In this document: positions 25,356 through 33,802 of the stretch, in pieces
Layout: every line of letters begins with the position of its first letter
Position numbering within the stretch: the first letter of the stretch is position 1
Source: Vogesella aquatica
Lineage (GTDB): Bacteria; Pseudomonadota; Gammaproteobacteria; Burkholderiales; Chromobacteriaceae
Reading direction: 5' to 3'
NCBI RefSeq assembly: GCF_028548455.1
Contig: NZ_JAQQLF010000010.1
Coordinates: 98,623-162,622 of the forward strand
Length of the DNA stretch: 64,000 bases
Made by a program: the position numbers and the translations under genes
Notes under the pieces: model-generated
Databases searched by the model: none
The model's input: the letters and a program-made list of their open reading frames with translations, nothing else
What the model was told of the DNA's origin: nothing

Positions 25356-26149
25356 CGTTTCACCTCCAGCGGGCGCAGCAGCACCAGTGCGGCCAGGGTC
25401 AGCGCCAGTACGGCTACCGGGGCCAGCACCAGCCGCGGTGCTTCGCTGTAATGCGGCAGGGCCTCTGTCATCATCAGGCCCAGCTCGGCCGCTGGTGGCT
25501 GCAGGCCGACGCCGACGTAGCCCAGTGTGGACAGCGCCAGGATGGCGGTGGCCATGCCGAAGCTGGCCATGGTCAGCAGCATGGGAGAGAGCTCCGGCCA
25601 CAGGTGGCGGCGCACGATATAGCCGGGGCCAAAGCCCAGCAGGCGCGAGGCTTCCACGTGCGGGCTGGCCAGTACCAGCCGGCTGCGCGCCCGTGTCATG
25701 CGGAAGTATTCCACCCATTGCGCCAGCGCCAGCCCCAGGTACAGCGTGATAAAGCCGCCCTTGGCCATGGCGGAAAAAATCAGCACGATCAGCAGCCCCG
25801 GCAGCGCCAGCACGCCGTCGGCCACGCCGCGCAGCACGGTGTCGGTGAGGCCGCCGCGCCAGGCGGACAGCACGCCCAGCAGGCCGCCCAGCAGTGCGGC
25901 GCTCAGCACGCACAGCGCGGCCAACCCTAGCGATAGCCGGGTGGCACTGGCCACGCGCGCCATCACGCTGCGGCCCAGCTGGTCGCGACCCAGCGGCTCG
26001 GCCAGGCTGGGGCTGGCCAGAAACTGCATCAGGTCCTGGCGTGCCGGGTCCGGCCACAGCCAGGGGCCGGCCACGGCCAGCAGGACGATCAGCCCCAGCA
26101 GCAGCCAGGCCAGGCGGCGGTGCCAGGGTAATAAAGCAAGATAAGTCAT
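25352..26149 (-). CDS. Opp/Nik-type ABC permease (DppC-like)
   Basis: A 265-residue permease with six membrane spans. The N-terminal PLGRDQLGRSVMARVASATRLSL motif and the EAA loop EASRLLGFGPGYIVRRHLWPELSP are characteristic of DppC/NikC proteins. It starts directly after the stop of the partner permease (TAAATG) and overlaps the ATPase gene by 4 bp. Works as a heterodimer with the neighbouring DppB-like protein. Confidence 0.92.
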   Translation of the reverse strand: MTYLALLPWHRRLAWLLLGLIVLLAVAGPWLWPDPARQDLMQFLASPSLAEPLGRDQLGRSVMARVASATRLSLGLAALCVLSAALLGGLLGVLSAWRGGLTDTVLRGVADGVLALPGLLIVLIFSAMAKGGFITLYLGLALAQWVEYFRMTRARSRLVLASPHVEASRLLGFGPGYIVRRHLWPELSPMLLTMASFGMATAILALSTLGYVGVGLQPPAAELGLMMTEALPHYSEAPRLVLAPVAVLALTLAALVLLRPLEVKR

Positions 26150-27112
26150 TTACGGCTCCGCCGGGCCACGCGGGTCGATGGCCAGGCATAACAGGTCGGT
26201 GAGGGTATTGAGCAGCACGAACAGCCAGGCCAGCAGCAGGGTGCAGCCCTGGATCATCGGCACGTCGCGCCAGAACACGGCGTGCACCAGCGCGTGGCCG
26301 ATGCCGGGCCAGGCAAACAGGCTTTCCACCACCACCACGCCTTCGATCAGCAGCACCAGCTGCACGCCGGCGTAGGCCACCACGGTGACGCCGATATTGC
26401 GCAGGCCGTGGCGCCAGAACGCCCGCCACGGCGACAGGCCTTTGGTGAGCGCAAAGCGGTAGTAGTCGGACTGCACCACCGCCAGCACGCTGTCGCGCAC
26501 GATGCGCGCGGTGAGGCCTGAGAGGCCCAGCCCCAGCGTCAGCGCCGGCAGCAGCAGGTTGCCATCCTCACCGTGGCCGGCGGCCGGCACCCAGCCCAGC
26601 TGTACCGATAAACCCAGCATCAGCATCAGGCCCAGCAGGAACGGTGGCAGCGCCCGCAGCGCCACGCTCGCCAGCAGGGTCAGGCGGTCGGCCCAGCCGC
26701 CGGGCCGCAGGCCGCTGGCCAGCCCCAGTGGCAGGCCCAGCCCCAGGGCCAGCGCTACGCTGGCGGCGGCCAGCTGCAGCGTGGCGCCCAGGTGGTGGCC
26801 GATTTCCTCCAGCACCGCGCCGCCGGTCACCAGCGATTGCCCCAGCTGGCCGTGCGCCAGCTGTTGCAGCCAGTGGGCAAACTGCTGCCACGCCGGTTGC
26901 GCCAGCCCCAGCTCTTGCCGCACGGCGTCGGCAGCGGCGGCGTCTACGTAGTCGTAGCCGTAGCGGCCGGCGGCAATGCGGAACGCCATGTCACCCGGCA
27001 GCTGCTGCACCAGCACAAAGCACAGCGTGGCCACCAGCAGCGAGACCACCAGCGCCTGTATCAGCCGCTGGCCCAGCACGCGGGCCAGGCCGTGTTGCGT
27101 GATGGCGGCCAT
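26150..27112 (-). CDS. Opp/Nik-type ABC permease (DppB-like)
   Basis: A 320-residue permease. The N-terminal RLIQALVVSLLVATLCFVLVQQLPGDMAF is the DppB/NikB type start, and RIVRDSVLAVVQSDYYRFALTKG followed by LSPWRAFWRHGLRNIG is the conserved cytoplasmic loop. The last span contains VVVVESLFAWPGIGHALVHAV with the family motif ..FxxPGxG. About six spans in all. Directly adjacent to the binding-protein stop and to the second permease gene. Confidence 0.93.
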   Translation of the reverse strand: MAAITQHGLARVLGQRLIQALVVSLLVATLCFVLVQQLPGDMAFRIAAGRYGYDYVDAAAADAVRQELGLAQPAWQQFAHWLQQLAHGQLGQSLVTGGAVLEEIGHHLGATLQLAAASVALALGLGLPLGLASGLRPGGWADRLTLLASVALRALPPFLLGLMLMLGLSVQLGWVPAAGHGEDGNLLLPALTLGLGLSGLTARIVRDSVLAVVQSDYYRFALTKGLSPWRAFWRHGLRNIGVTVVAYAGVQLVLLIEGVVVVESLFAWPGIGHALVHAVFWRDVPMIQGCTLLLAWLFVLLNTLTDLLCLAIDPRGPAEP

Positions 27113-28636
27113 TTAGCGGCCCCAGCTCATGTCGCTCAGGCGGTAGCTGCGTTCTTGCGGGTCGAGGCTGACGCCGCGTAGTGCCTTGTTCACCGCCGCG
27201 CTCTGGCGGTACCAGGCTACCGGCAGCACCGGCAGCTCCTGTTGCAGGATGGTGGCCACTTTCAGCCGCGCGGCGGCGGCCAGGGCCGGCTTCAGCCCGC
27301 CCAGGCCCAGTGCGGCCAACTGTTGCGACAGCACGGCGTTCTGCCACTTCATCACGCCCCAGTCGGCGCCGTCGTCGGTGAAGTCACCCAGCAGCGTGAC
27401 CAGCGGGTCCGGCACCAGCGCGTAGTTGCGCGCGTACAGCGCCAGCTCCAGCGTGCCGTCCTTGTGGCCGGCCGGAATCTCGCTGGCGTTGCCCACCTTC
27501 ACCTGCACCGCCATGCCGGCCTGGCGCAGCTGTTCCTGCAGCGCGGTGGCAATCAGCGGCAGCTCGGGGCGGTCGGGGTAGGTGCGCAGCGTCAGCGCCA
27601 AGCGTTCGCCGTTGCGTACCAGCTGGCCGTCGGCGTCCGGCTTCCAGCCCTGCGCGGCAAAGCTGCGGCGCGCTTGCTCGGGCTGGTAGGCCAGCGCCGG
27701 CAGCGCCGGCTGGTGCCAGGCTTTCATGCTGGGCGGGAACAGCTGCGTGGCCGCCATCTGCGGGTCGCGCAGCAGCGCGGTGGCAATGGCCTGGCGGTTC
27801 AGGCTCTGGCTGATGGCCAGGCGCATGGCCGGAGTGTTCAGCCATTTGTGTCCGGCGTTGAACTTGATCTGGATGGCGCGCGGCAGCGTGGCGGACACGA
27901 TGCTGACGCGCGGGCTGACTTGCAGCCGCGTAATGCTGACCGGGTCCAGGCCGAAGGCGATGTCGGCCTGGCCGCTTTCTGCCATCAGGGTGCGGCTTTC
28001 GGCGCGGCCGATGGCCTGGTAGCCCACCTCGGTAATGGCCGGCTTCTTGCCCTGCCAGCCGGCAAAGGCCTGCACGCTGACGCGTTGCGGCTGCTGCAGC
28101 TGGCTGATGCGGTACGGGCCGCTGCCGATGATGCTTTTTACGCTACCGTCGGCGGCGTACGACGCCGGTGCCAGCACCTGGGTATGGGTGTGGGCAAACA
28201 CCGCCGGCAGCGGGGCAAACGGTTTGCTCAGCTGCACCACCACATCCTTGCCGTCGGCACGGATGGCGCTGATGGGGGCGTTTTCCAGCATGCCGGGCTT
28301 CTTGCGCGCTTTTTCCAGCGCCGCCACCACGTTGGCCGCGCTTACCGTGCTGCCGTCGTGAAAGCGTGCGCCGTCGCGCAGCGTGAAGCGCCAGCTTAGC
28401 TGGTCGCTACTGGCTTGCCAGCGGCTGGCCAGGCCGGGTTTGAGCGTGCCGGCGTTATCGGCGTCGACCAGGGTTTCGGCCACTTGCAAGCGGGTAAACA
28501 GAATGCCGCTGCTGGACGACGGGTCCAAGCTGTGGATTTCCCACGGGCCGATCAGGTTCAGCGCTTTGGCCTGGACAGACAGGCCGACAGCCAGCAGCAG
28601 GCTGCCGGCAATAAGGCGGGATTGCAGAGGGTGCAT
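27113..28636 (-). CDS. Family 5 periplasmic binding protein (peptide/nickel/metallophore)
   Basis: A 507-residue SBP_bac_5 protein with signal peptide (SRLIAGSLLLAVGLSVQAKA). The mature region contains GPWEIHSLDPSSSSGILF, SWRFTLRDGARFHDGSTVSA (the family signature), SIIGSGPYRI and FNAGHKWLNTPAMRLAISQSLN. Substrates in this family include peptides, nickel, and nickel, cobalt or zinc chelates. The Fur-like and Zur-like sites directly upstream and the FecBCD importer next to it favour a metal-chelate role over peptides, but this is inference. First gene of the four-gene operon running to 23982. Confidence 0.9.
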   Translation of the reverse strand: MHPLQSRLIAGSLLLAVGLSVQAKALNLIGPWEIHSLDPSSSSGILFTRLQVAETLVDADNAGTLKPGLASRWQASSDQLSWRFTLRDGARFHDGSTVSAANVVAALEKARKKPGMLENAPISAIRADGKDVVVQLSKPFAPLPAVFAHTHTQVLAPASYAADGSVKSIIGSGPYRISQLQQPQRVSVQAFAGWQGKKPAITEVGYQAIGRAESRTLMAESGQADIAFGLDPVSITRLQVSPRVSIVSATLPRAIQIKFNAGHKWLNTPAMRLAISQSLNRQAIATALLRDPQMAATQLFPPSMKAWHQPALPALAYQPEQARRSFAAQGWKPDADGQLVRNGERLALTLRTYPDRPELPLIATALQEQLRQAGMAVQVKVGNASEIPAGHKDGTLELALYARNYALVPDPLVTLLGDFTDDGADWGVMKWQNAVLSQQLAALGLGGLKPALAAAARLKVATILQQELPVLPVAWYRQSAAVNKALRGVSLDPQERSYRLSDMSWGR

Positions 28637-28655
28637 GGCGGGTTTTGGTTTTATC

Positions 28656-28668
28656 GAGAATTATTATC
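28656..28668 (-). promoter_or_regulatory. Fur-box-like sequence upstream of the family 5 binding protein
   Basis: Read on the minus strand, GATAAT-A-ATTCTC matches the 6-1-6 Fur core GATAAT-N-ATTATC with one mismatch. It is 20 bp upstream of the start codon. It suggests iron-dependent repression. By-eye match only. Confidence 0.55.
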
Positions 28669-28675
28669 GTCCGTA

Positions 28676-28692
28676 ATGCTATACAGTAACAT
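28676..28692 (-). promoter_or_regulatory. Zur-box-like palindrome next to the Fur-like site
   Basis: On the minus strand ATGTTA-CTG-TATAGCAT resembles the proteobacterial Zur consensus (ATGTTATAATATAACAT) at 13 of 17 positions. It overlaps the likely core promoter. It would imply zinc control, alone or with Fur. Confidence 0.45.
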
Positions 28693-28808
28693 TTTGTTTG
28701 GCAAGTGTGGTTTGCCGCATCGCAGCAGGTGGCATGGCGCGCCAAAAGCAGCAGCCCGGCGTGCACGCTGCAGGCCGGGCTGGGGCGAGGGTGGAAGGCC
28801 GCGCGCTG

Positions 28809-29570
28809 CTAGCCGCCATGCGGGCACAGCACGCTGTGGCCACTGGCCGTGTGGGCCTGGTGGATGGCCACGCCGAATACCGGCGCCAGCAGGGTAGGGG
28901 TAAGGATGTCGCGGGCGGGGCCGGCGGCCAGTAGCCGGCCGTGCTGCAGCAACAGCACGCGGTCGGCGTAGGCCAGCGCGGCGTTCAAATCGTGCAGCAC
29001 CACCACGCAGGTAAGCTGGCGCGCCTGCGTTTGCTCGCGCACGCTGCGCATCACCTGCACCTGGTGTTGCAGGTCCAGCGCGCTGATCGGCTCGTCCAGC
29101 AGCAACAGGCCGGGCTGGCGCAGCAGCACCTGTGCCAGAAACACCATCTGGCGTTGGCCGCCGCTGAGCTCGCACAGCCGGCGTTCGGCCAGCGCACCCA
29201 GCCCCAGTGCGGCCAACTGTTGCTGTACCGCAGCGCGCTGTTCGGCGCTGACGCGCCAGCCCAATGCGCCGAGCTGCCCCAGCAGCACTGCTTCGGTCAC
29301 GCTGAGGCGGCTGCGCGTGCTGCAGTCCTGCGGCAGGTAGCCGCAGGCCGCGTGCAGTTGGCCGCCGCGTTGCAGCGGCAGCGCCTGGCCCTGCCACTGC
29401 AGTTGGCCGCGTGCCGGCAGCAGGCCGGCCAGCGTTTTCAGCAGCGTGGTTTTGCCGCTGCCGTTGGGGCCCAGCAGGGCGGTGACTTCGCCCGGCCGCG
29501 CCTCGAACGACACATCGTGCAGGATGGCCTGGCGCCCCAGGCTGACGTTCAGTTGTTGTGCCTGCAGCAT
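28809..29570 (-). CDS. FecE/FepC-type ABC ATPase (siderophore, heme or cobalamin importer)
   Basis: A 253-residue ATPase. Walker A LLGPNGSGKTTLLKTLAGL (about residues 33-51), Q-loop CGYLPQDCSTRSRLSV, signature ELSGGQRQMVFLAQVL, Walker B LLLLDEPISALDLQHQ and H-loop VVLHDLNAALAYADR are all present and typical of the iron-chelate class. The start overlaps the permease stop by one base (TAATG). Gap of 172 bp to the next operon. Last gene of the FecBCD-like unit. Confidence 0.93.
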   Translation of the reverse strand: MLQAQQLNVSLGRQAILHDVSFEARPGEVTALLGPNGSGKTTLLKTLAGLLPARGQLQWQGQALPLQRGGQLHAACGYLPQDCSTRSRLSVTEAVLLGQLGALGWRVSAEQRAAVQQQLAALGLGALAERRLCELSGGQRQMVFLAQVLLRQPGLLLLDEPISALDLQHQVQVMRSVREQTQARQLTCVVVLHDLNAALAYADRVLLLQHGRLLAAGPARDILTPTLLAPVFGVAIHQAHTASGHSVLCPHGG

Positions 29571-30610
29571 TACCACGCCCCCGGTTTGCTGCGCATCACC
29601 AGCAGCAGGAAGAACGGCACGCCGACGGCGGCGGTAACAATACCGATCGGAATCAGCGCCCCCGGCGACAGCCATTTGCCCAGCAGCGACGATAGCGACA
29701 GCAGCAGCGCGCCGCACAGCGCGGCGCCGGGCAGCAAGAGGCGCTGGTCTTCGCCCAGCAAAAAGCGCGCGATGTGCGGCGCGATCAGCCCGACAAAGCC
29801 GATGGTGCCGACAAAGGCCACCGCCGCGCCGGTGAGCAGCGACACGATGGCCAGCGCGCGCCAGCGCAGCGCCGTCACGTTGACGCCCAGGCTTTGCGCC
29901 CGCTCGTCCGACAGCCCCAGCGCGGTAAAGCGCCAGGCGTCGCGCAGCAGCAGCGGCAGGCACAGCGCCAGCACGGCCGCTACCAGCCCCAGCTTGGGCC
30001 AGCTGGCCTTGTACAGGCTGCCGAACAGCCAGAACACGATGGCCTGCAGCGCCTCGGGCGAGGCCAGGTATTGCAGCAGCGACAGCAGCGCCTGAAACAA
30101 AAACAGCAGCGCAATACCGCCCAGCACGTAGCTGTCGGCCTGGCCGCCCTTGGCGCGGCCGATGCCCAGCACCGCGCTGCAGGCAATGCCGGCAAACAGG
30201 AACGCCGCCAGCGGTATGGCGACGGTTTCCGGCAGCGGCAGCGCGCTGCCCAGCACGATCACCAGCGCCGCGCCAAAGCCGGCGCCAGCCGACACGCCCA
30301 GCGTGTAGCTGCTGGCCAGCGGGTTGTGCAGCACGGTCTGCATCACCAGCCCGGACAAGCCCAGCGCGGCGCCCACCAGCAGCGCCATCAGCGCCACCGG
30401 CAGGCGGATCTGCCACACGATCACGTCGCTGCCGCGCTCGGCGCCGCTACCGCTCAGCGCGGCAACCACTTCGCGCAGCGGCAGCATCGACGGGCCGCTG
30501 GCCACGTCCAGCAGCAGCGACAGCAGCAACATGCCGGCCATCAGCAACAGCATGGCCAGTGCGGGCGCCAGCCGGCGGGCGGCGGGCAGGGGCAGGCTCA
30601 GTGTGCTCAC
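29570..30610 (-). CDS. FecCD-type ABC permease
   Basis: A 346-residue permease with about ten membrane spans. MLPLREVVAALSG, then IVWQIRLPVALMALLVGAALGLSGLVMQTVLHNPLASSYTLG, are the first-span signatures of FecCD/BtuC proteins. GTIGFVGLIAPHIARFLLGEDQR is the coupling-helix region. The likely start codon is GTG at 30608-30610, overlapping the binding-protein stop (GTGA). A single gene, so the transmembrane unit is a homodimer. Transports iron-siderophore, heme or cobalamin; context gives no outer-membrane receptor. Confidence 0.93.
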   Translation of the reverse strand: MSTLSLPLPAARRLAPALAMLLLMAGMLLLSLLLDVASGPSMLPLREVVAALSGSGAERGSDVIVWQIRLPVALMALLVGAALGLSGLVMQTVLHNPLASSYTLGVSAGAGFGAALVIVLGSALPLPETVAIPLAAFLFAGIACSAVLGIGRAKGGQADSYVLGGIALLFLFQALLSLLQYLASPEALQAIVFWLFGSLYKASWPKLGLVAAVLALCLPLLLRDAWRFTALGLSDERAQSLGVNVTALRWRALAIVSLLTGAAVAFVGTIGFVGLIAPHIARFLLGEDQRLLLPGAALCGALLLSLSSLLGKWLSPGALIPIGIVTAAVGVPFFLLLVMRSKPGAW

Positions 30611-31716
30611 GGCTTCAGCGTTACCATCCAGCTACCGCTGTACTTCACCGGCAGGTAGCGCTCGTGGAACTGGCGCAGCTCGGCCACCGGGTTCACGTCG
30701 GCAAACTGCGCCGGGTACAGCTGCTTGGCGATGAACTGCATGGCGGTGTAGTCCACCAGCGTGCGCGCCAGGCCGTGGTCCAGCGTGTACAAGTGCTGTT
30801 GCTGCACGGCTTTCAGCGTGTCCCAGCCGGCGCGTTTGGTGTACGGCAGCAGTGTGGCGCGGGCGGTGGCGTCATCCGAGGCGTAGCCCAGCTTTACCGC
30901 CTTGGGGCGGTTCTGCCACGACGAGCCGGCGATGATCACGTGATCCGGGTTGGCCGCCAGCACCGCTTCCGGGTTCAGCGGGCCCCAGTTGGCGCTGATG
31001 CGGCCGTTGGCGATATTGTCGGCGCCCAGGTTGTCCAGCATCTGGCCCCACATGGTGTCGCGGTAGGTATTGCCGATGGTGTCGGCGCCGTCACGGCCCA
31101 GCTCCACGTACACCTTGGGCTTGGCGGTGGCCTTGGCGCGCGCGATGCGCACCATCACGTCCTGGTATTTCTTCTGGTACAGGCTGGCCAGTTCTTCGGC
31201 GCGCTGGTCGGCGCCCATTACCTTGCCCAGTACGCGGGTGCTGGCCAGGTGGCGTTCCAGCGTTTGCGCGTTGTAGTCCACCACCACGATGGGGATGCCG
31301 GCCGCACTCAGCTGCTGCGCCGCCGGGCCCAGCGCCTTGTAACCCCATTCCGGCAGGATCAGCACGTCGGGTTTCAGCGCGATCACTTTTTCGGCGCTGA
31401 AGCTGTTGTCGTCGGTAAAGCCCACGTCCGGCATGTCTTTCAGCTGCGGAATCACTTCTACATAGCGTGCCCAGTTGCCGGCGCGCCAGCCGGCCCAGCC
31501 GGTCTTGCTGATGCCTACTACGTTCTGCCACGCCTTGGCGCCGGCAATGGCGGTGAATTCTTCAAAGTGGAAGCCCAGTACCACGCGCTTGGCCGGCGCA
31601 TCCACGGTGACTTCGCGGCCGCTGACGTCGGTGAACTTCACCGGTTTGGCCAGCAGGGAGGTGGCGGGCAGCAGGCACAGGGTGGCCAGCAGGATAGGGC
31701 GGTAAAAGGCAGGCAT
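30607..31716 (-). CDS. FecB/FepB-type periplasmic binding protein
   Basis: A 369-residue class III binding protein with signal peptide (LLATLCLLPATSLLAKP). VKFTDVSGREVTVDAPAKRVV is the typical start of the fold, followed by GAKAWQNVVGISKTGWAGW, the conserved VGFTDDNSFSAEKVIALKPDVLI and later LELGRDGADTIGN-like VYVELGRDGADTIGNTYRD and NPEAVLAANPDHVIIAG. Expected to bind an iron chelate or other tetrapyrrole or siderophore. The start at 31716 has GGAG six bases upstream; an in-frame Met five codons before it lacks this. First gene of the FecBCD-type operon; promoter in the gap shared with kdp. Confidence 0.9.
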   Translation of the reverse strand: MPAFYRPILLATLCLLPATSLLAKPVKFTDVSGREVTVDAPAKRVVLGFHFEEFTAIAGAKAWQNVVGISKTGWAGWRAGNWARYVEVIPQLKDMPDVGFTDDNSFSAEKVIALKPDVLILPEWGYKALGPAAQQLSAAGIPIVVVDYNAQTLERHLASTRVLGKVMGADQRAEELASLYQKKYQDVMVRIARAKATAKPKVYVELGRDGADTIGNTYRDTMWGQMLDNLGADNIANGRISANWGPLNPEAVLAANPDHVIIAGSSWQNRPKAVKLGYASDDATARATLLPYTKRAGWDTLKAVQQQHLYTLDHGLARTLVDYTAMQFIAKQLYPAQFADVNPVAELRQFHERYLPVKYSGSWMVTLKP

Positions 31717-31818
31717 GCGGGGCTCCGGCAACGGAAGGAAAGGCCGGATTATCGGTAAACGTTGGCCGCGGCGCCTGCGGCATAGTGTCGCAGGGGTGCG
31801 GCCAGGTGTCGCAGCGTT

Positions 31819-31837
31819 TTTATACCGCGTTTACACC
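31819..31837 (+). promoter_or_regulatory. KdpE-box-like sequence upstream of kdp
   Basis: TTTATAC-N5-TTACACC matches both half-sites and the spacing of the T-rich KdpE site known upstream of E. coli kdpFABC. It lies 76 bp before the first small ORF of the kdp operon. The two-component genes kdpDE are at the end of the same locus. Confidence 0.75.
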
Positions 31838-31913
31838 GCACCGCCACCATTTAGCACGATCTTTCGATGGCGCGCCCTACAGTGGCAGGGTCACTTCCCT
31901 TATCGAGGTCATC

Positions 31914-32015
31914 ATGCAAGATCTGCTCTGGCTGGGCGGGCTGGCGCTGCTGTTTGGCAGCACTGTCGGCCTGCTGCGCGTTTATCACACTTTATCCGGC
32001 AGGAGGGCGTCATGA
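31914..32015 (+). CDS. Tiny membrane protein preceding kdpF
   Basis: A 33-residue [23 protein letters not shown] then [13 protein letters not shown], that has one hydrophobic span (about residues 3-22) and a basic tail. GAGG lies six bases before the ATG, and its stop overlaps the kdpF start (ATGA), so it would be translated and coupled. It is not KdpF itself, which follows and is clearly recognisable. I do not know a function; its place suggests a kdp-associated small membrane subunit or a leader controlling kdpF translation. Confidence 0.65.
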   Translation: MQDLLWLGGLALLFGSTVGLLRVYHTLSGRRAS

Positions 32016-32104
32016 CCCTGCTTACCCTGACTGCGGCCACCCTGGCCGTGCTGCTGGCCGGTTGGCTAGTGCATGCGCTGCTGCACGCGGAGGACCTGCC
32101 ATGA
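32012..32104 (+). CDS. kdpF: KdpF small subunit of the Kdp potassium pump
   Basis: A 30-residue single-span peptide ending [14 protein letters not shown], closely parallel to the E. coli KdpF ending GYLVYALINAEAF. It stabilises the KdpFABC complex in the inner membrane. The start overlaps the preceding tiny ORF by 4 bp, and the stop overlaps the kdpA start by 4 bp (ATGA). An AGGAGG-type ribosome site is at 32000-32006. Confidence 0.88.
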   Translation: MTLLTLTAATLAVLLAGWLVHALLHAEDLP

Positions 32105-33789
32105 TGCTGCAATTTTATAGCCTGCTGGCTGTGTTCATGCTGCTGCTGACGCTGTCTGCACGCCCGATGGGCGCCTGGCTGGCACCGTTGGCCGCCGGGC
32201 AAGTTGGCCCGCGCTGGCAAACGCTGGACGCCGCGCTGCTGCGGCTGGCCGGTATCCGCGATAGCGGCATGGGCTGGCGCCAGTACGCGCTGGCGGTGCT
32301 GGTGTTCAACCTGCTGGGCGCGCTGCTGCTGTACGCGCTGCAACGCCTGCAAGGCCTGCTGCCGTTCAACCCGCAAGGCATGGGCGCGGTGGAGGCCGGT
32401 TCGGCGTTCAATACCGCTATCAGCTTTGTGACCAATACCAACTGGCAGGGCTACGCCGGTGAAAGCACGATGAGCTACTTCACCCAGATGGCCGGCCTGG
32501 CGGTGCAGAACTTCCTGTCTGCCGCTACCGGCATCGCGGTGGCGTTTGCACTGATGCGCGGCTTTACCCGCCGCGAAAGCACCGACCTGGGCAATTTCTG
32601 GGCCGACGTGCTGCGCGTGTCGGTCTACCTGCTGCTGCCGTTGTCGCTGCTGCTGGCGCTGGTATTTGTGCAGCAGGGCGTGCCGCAAACCTTGGCCGCG
32701 TATAGCGATTACAGCGCGCTGGCCGGCCACGCGCAGACGCTGGCGCTGGGCCCAGTGGCGTCGCAAGAAGCCATCAAGCTGCTGGGCACCAACGGCGGTG
32801 GCTTCTTTAATGCCAACTCGGCGCACCCGTTCGAAAACCCCACCGAGCTCGTCAACCTGCTGCAGATGCTGGCCATCTTTCTGATCCCTGCCGGGCTTAC
32901 CCACGCCTTTGGCCGCCTGGCGGGTGACCGTCGCCAGGGCTGGGCGCTGTACGCGGCGATGAGCGTGATCTTCATCGCCTGCGCCAGCGGCGTGATGGCC
33001 GCCGAAAGCCAGGGCAACCCGCTGTTGGCCGCACTGGGCGTGGACGGCAGCAGCGGTAACTGGGAAGGCAAGGAAGTGCGCTTCGGCATGGCCGCCAGCA
33101 GCCTGTTCATTACCGTTACTACGGCCGCCAGCTGCGGCGCGGTGAACGCCATGCACGATTCGCTGACCGCGCTGGGCGGCATGCTGCCGATGTGGCTGAT
33201 GCAGCTGGGCGAGGTGGTATTTGGCGGCGTGGGCTCTGGTCTGTACGGCATGCTGGTGTTTGCCGTGCTGGCGGTGTTCGTGGCCGGGCTGATGGTGGGC
33301 CGCACGCCGGAATACCTGGGCAAGAAAATCGAGGCGTTCGACATGAAGATGGTGGCGCTGGTGATCCTCACCACCCCGGCGCTGGTGCTGGCCGGCAGCG
33401 CTGCCAGCGTGCTGCTGGCGCCCGGCCTTGCCGGCCTGGCCAACCCTGGCGCGCACGGCTTCAGCGAGGTGCTGTACGCGTTCAGCTCGGCGGCCAACAA
33501 CAACGGCAGCGCCTTTGCCGGCCTGTCGGCCAACACCCCGTACTACAACGCGCTGCTGGGCATCGCCATGTGGCTGGGCCGCTTTGCCGTCATCGTGCCG
33601 GTACTGGCGCTGGCCGGCAGCCTGGCGGCCAAAAAGACGCTGGCCACCACCAGCGGCAGCATGCCCACCCACGGCGGCCTGTTCATCGGCCTGCTGGTCG
33701 GCAGCGTACTGCTGGTGGGCGCATTGACCTATCTGCCGGCACTGGCGCTGGGCCCGGTGGCCGAGCACCTGATGATCTGGGCGCGTTAA
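32101..33789 (+). CDS. kdpA: Potassium-transporting ATPase, ion-channel subunit A
   Basis: A 562-residue K+-binding subunit with about ten spans related to Trk/Ktr channels. Selectivity-filter segments visible are [14 protein letters not shown] (with TNTNWQ), [21 protein letters not shown] and [19 protein letters not shown], then [14 protein letters not shown] for the fourth loop. Start at 32101 (Met-Met). Residue order and length are canonical. It imports K+ at low external concentration together with KdpB. Confidence 0.97.
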   Translation: MMLQFYSLLAVFMLLLTLSARPMGAWLAPLAAGQVGPRWQTLDAALLRLAGIRDSGMGWRQYALAVLVFNLLGALLLYALQRLQGLLPFNPQGMGAVEAGSAFNTAISFVTNTNWQGYAGESTMSYFTQMAGLAVQNFLSAATGIAVAFALMRGFTRRESTDLGNFWADVLRVSVYLLLPLSLLLALVFVQQGVPQTLAAYSDYSALAGHAQTLALGPVASQEAIKLLGTNGGGFFNANSAHPFENPTELVNLLQMLAIFLIPAGLTHAFGRLAGDRRQGWALYAAMSVIFIACASGVMAAESQGNPLLAALGVDGSSGNWEGKEVRFGMAASSLFITVTTAASCGAVNAMHDSLTALGGMLPMWLMQLGEVVFGGVGSGLYGMLVFAVLAVFVAGLMVGRTPEYLGKKIEAFDMKMVALVILTTPALVLAGSAASVLLAPGLAGLANPGAHGFSEVLYAFSSAANNNGSAFAGLSANTPYYNALLGIAMWLGRFAVIVPVLALAGSLAAKKTLATTSGSMPTHGGLFIGLLVGSVLLVGALTYLPALALGPVAEHLMIWAR

Positions 33790-33802
33790 GCAGGAGAGCA
33801 AA

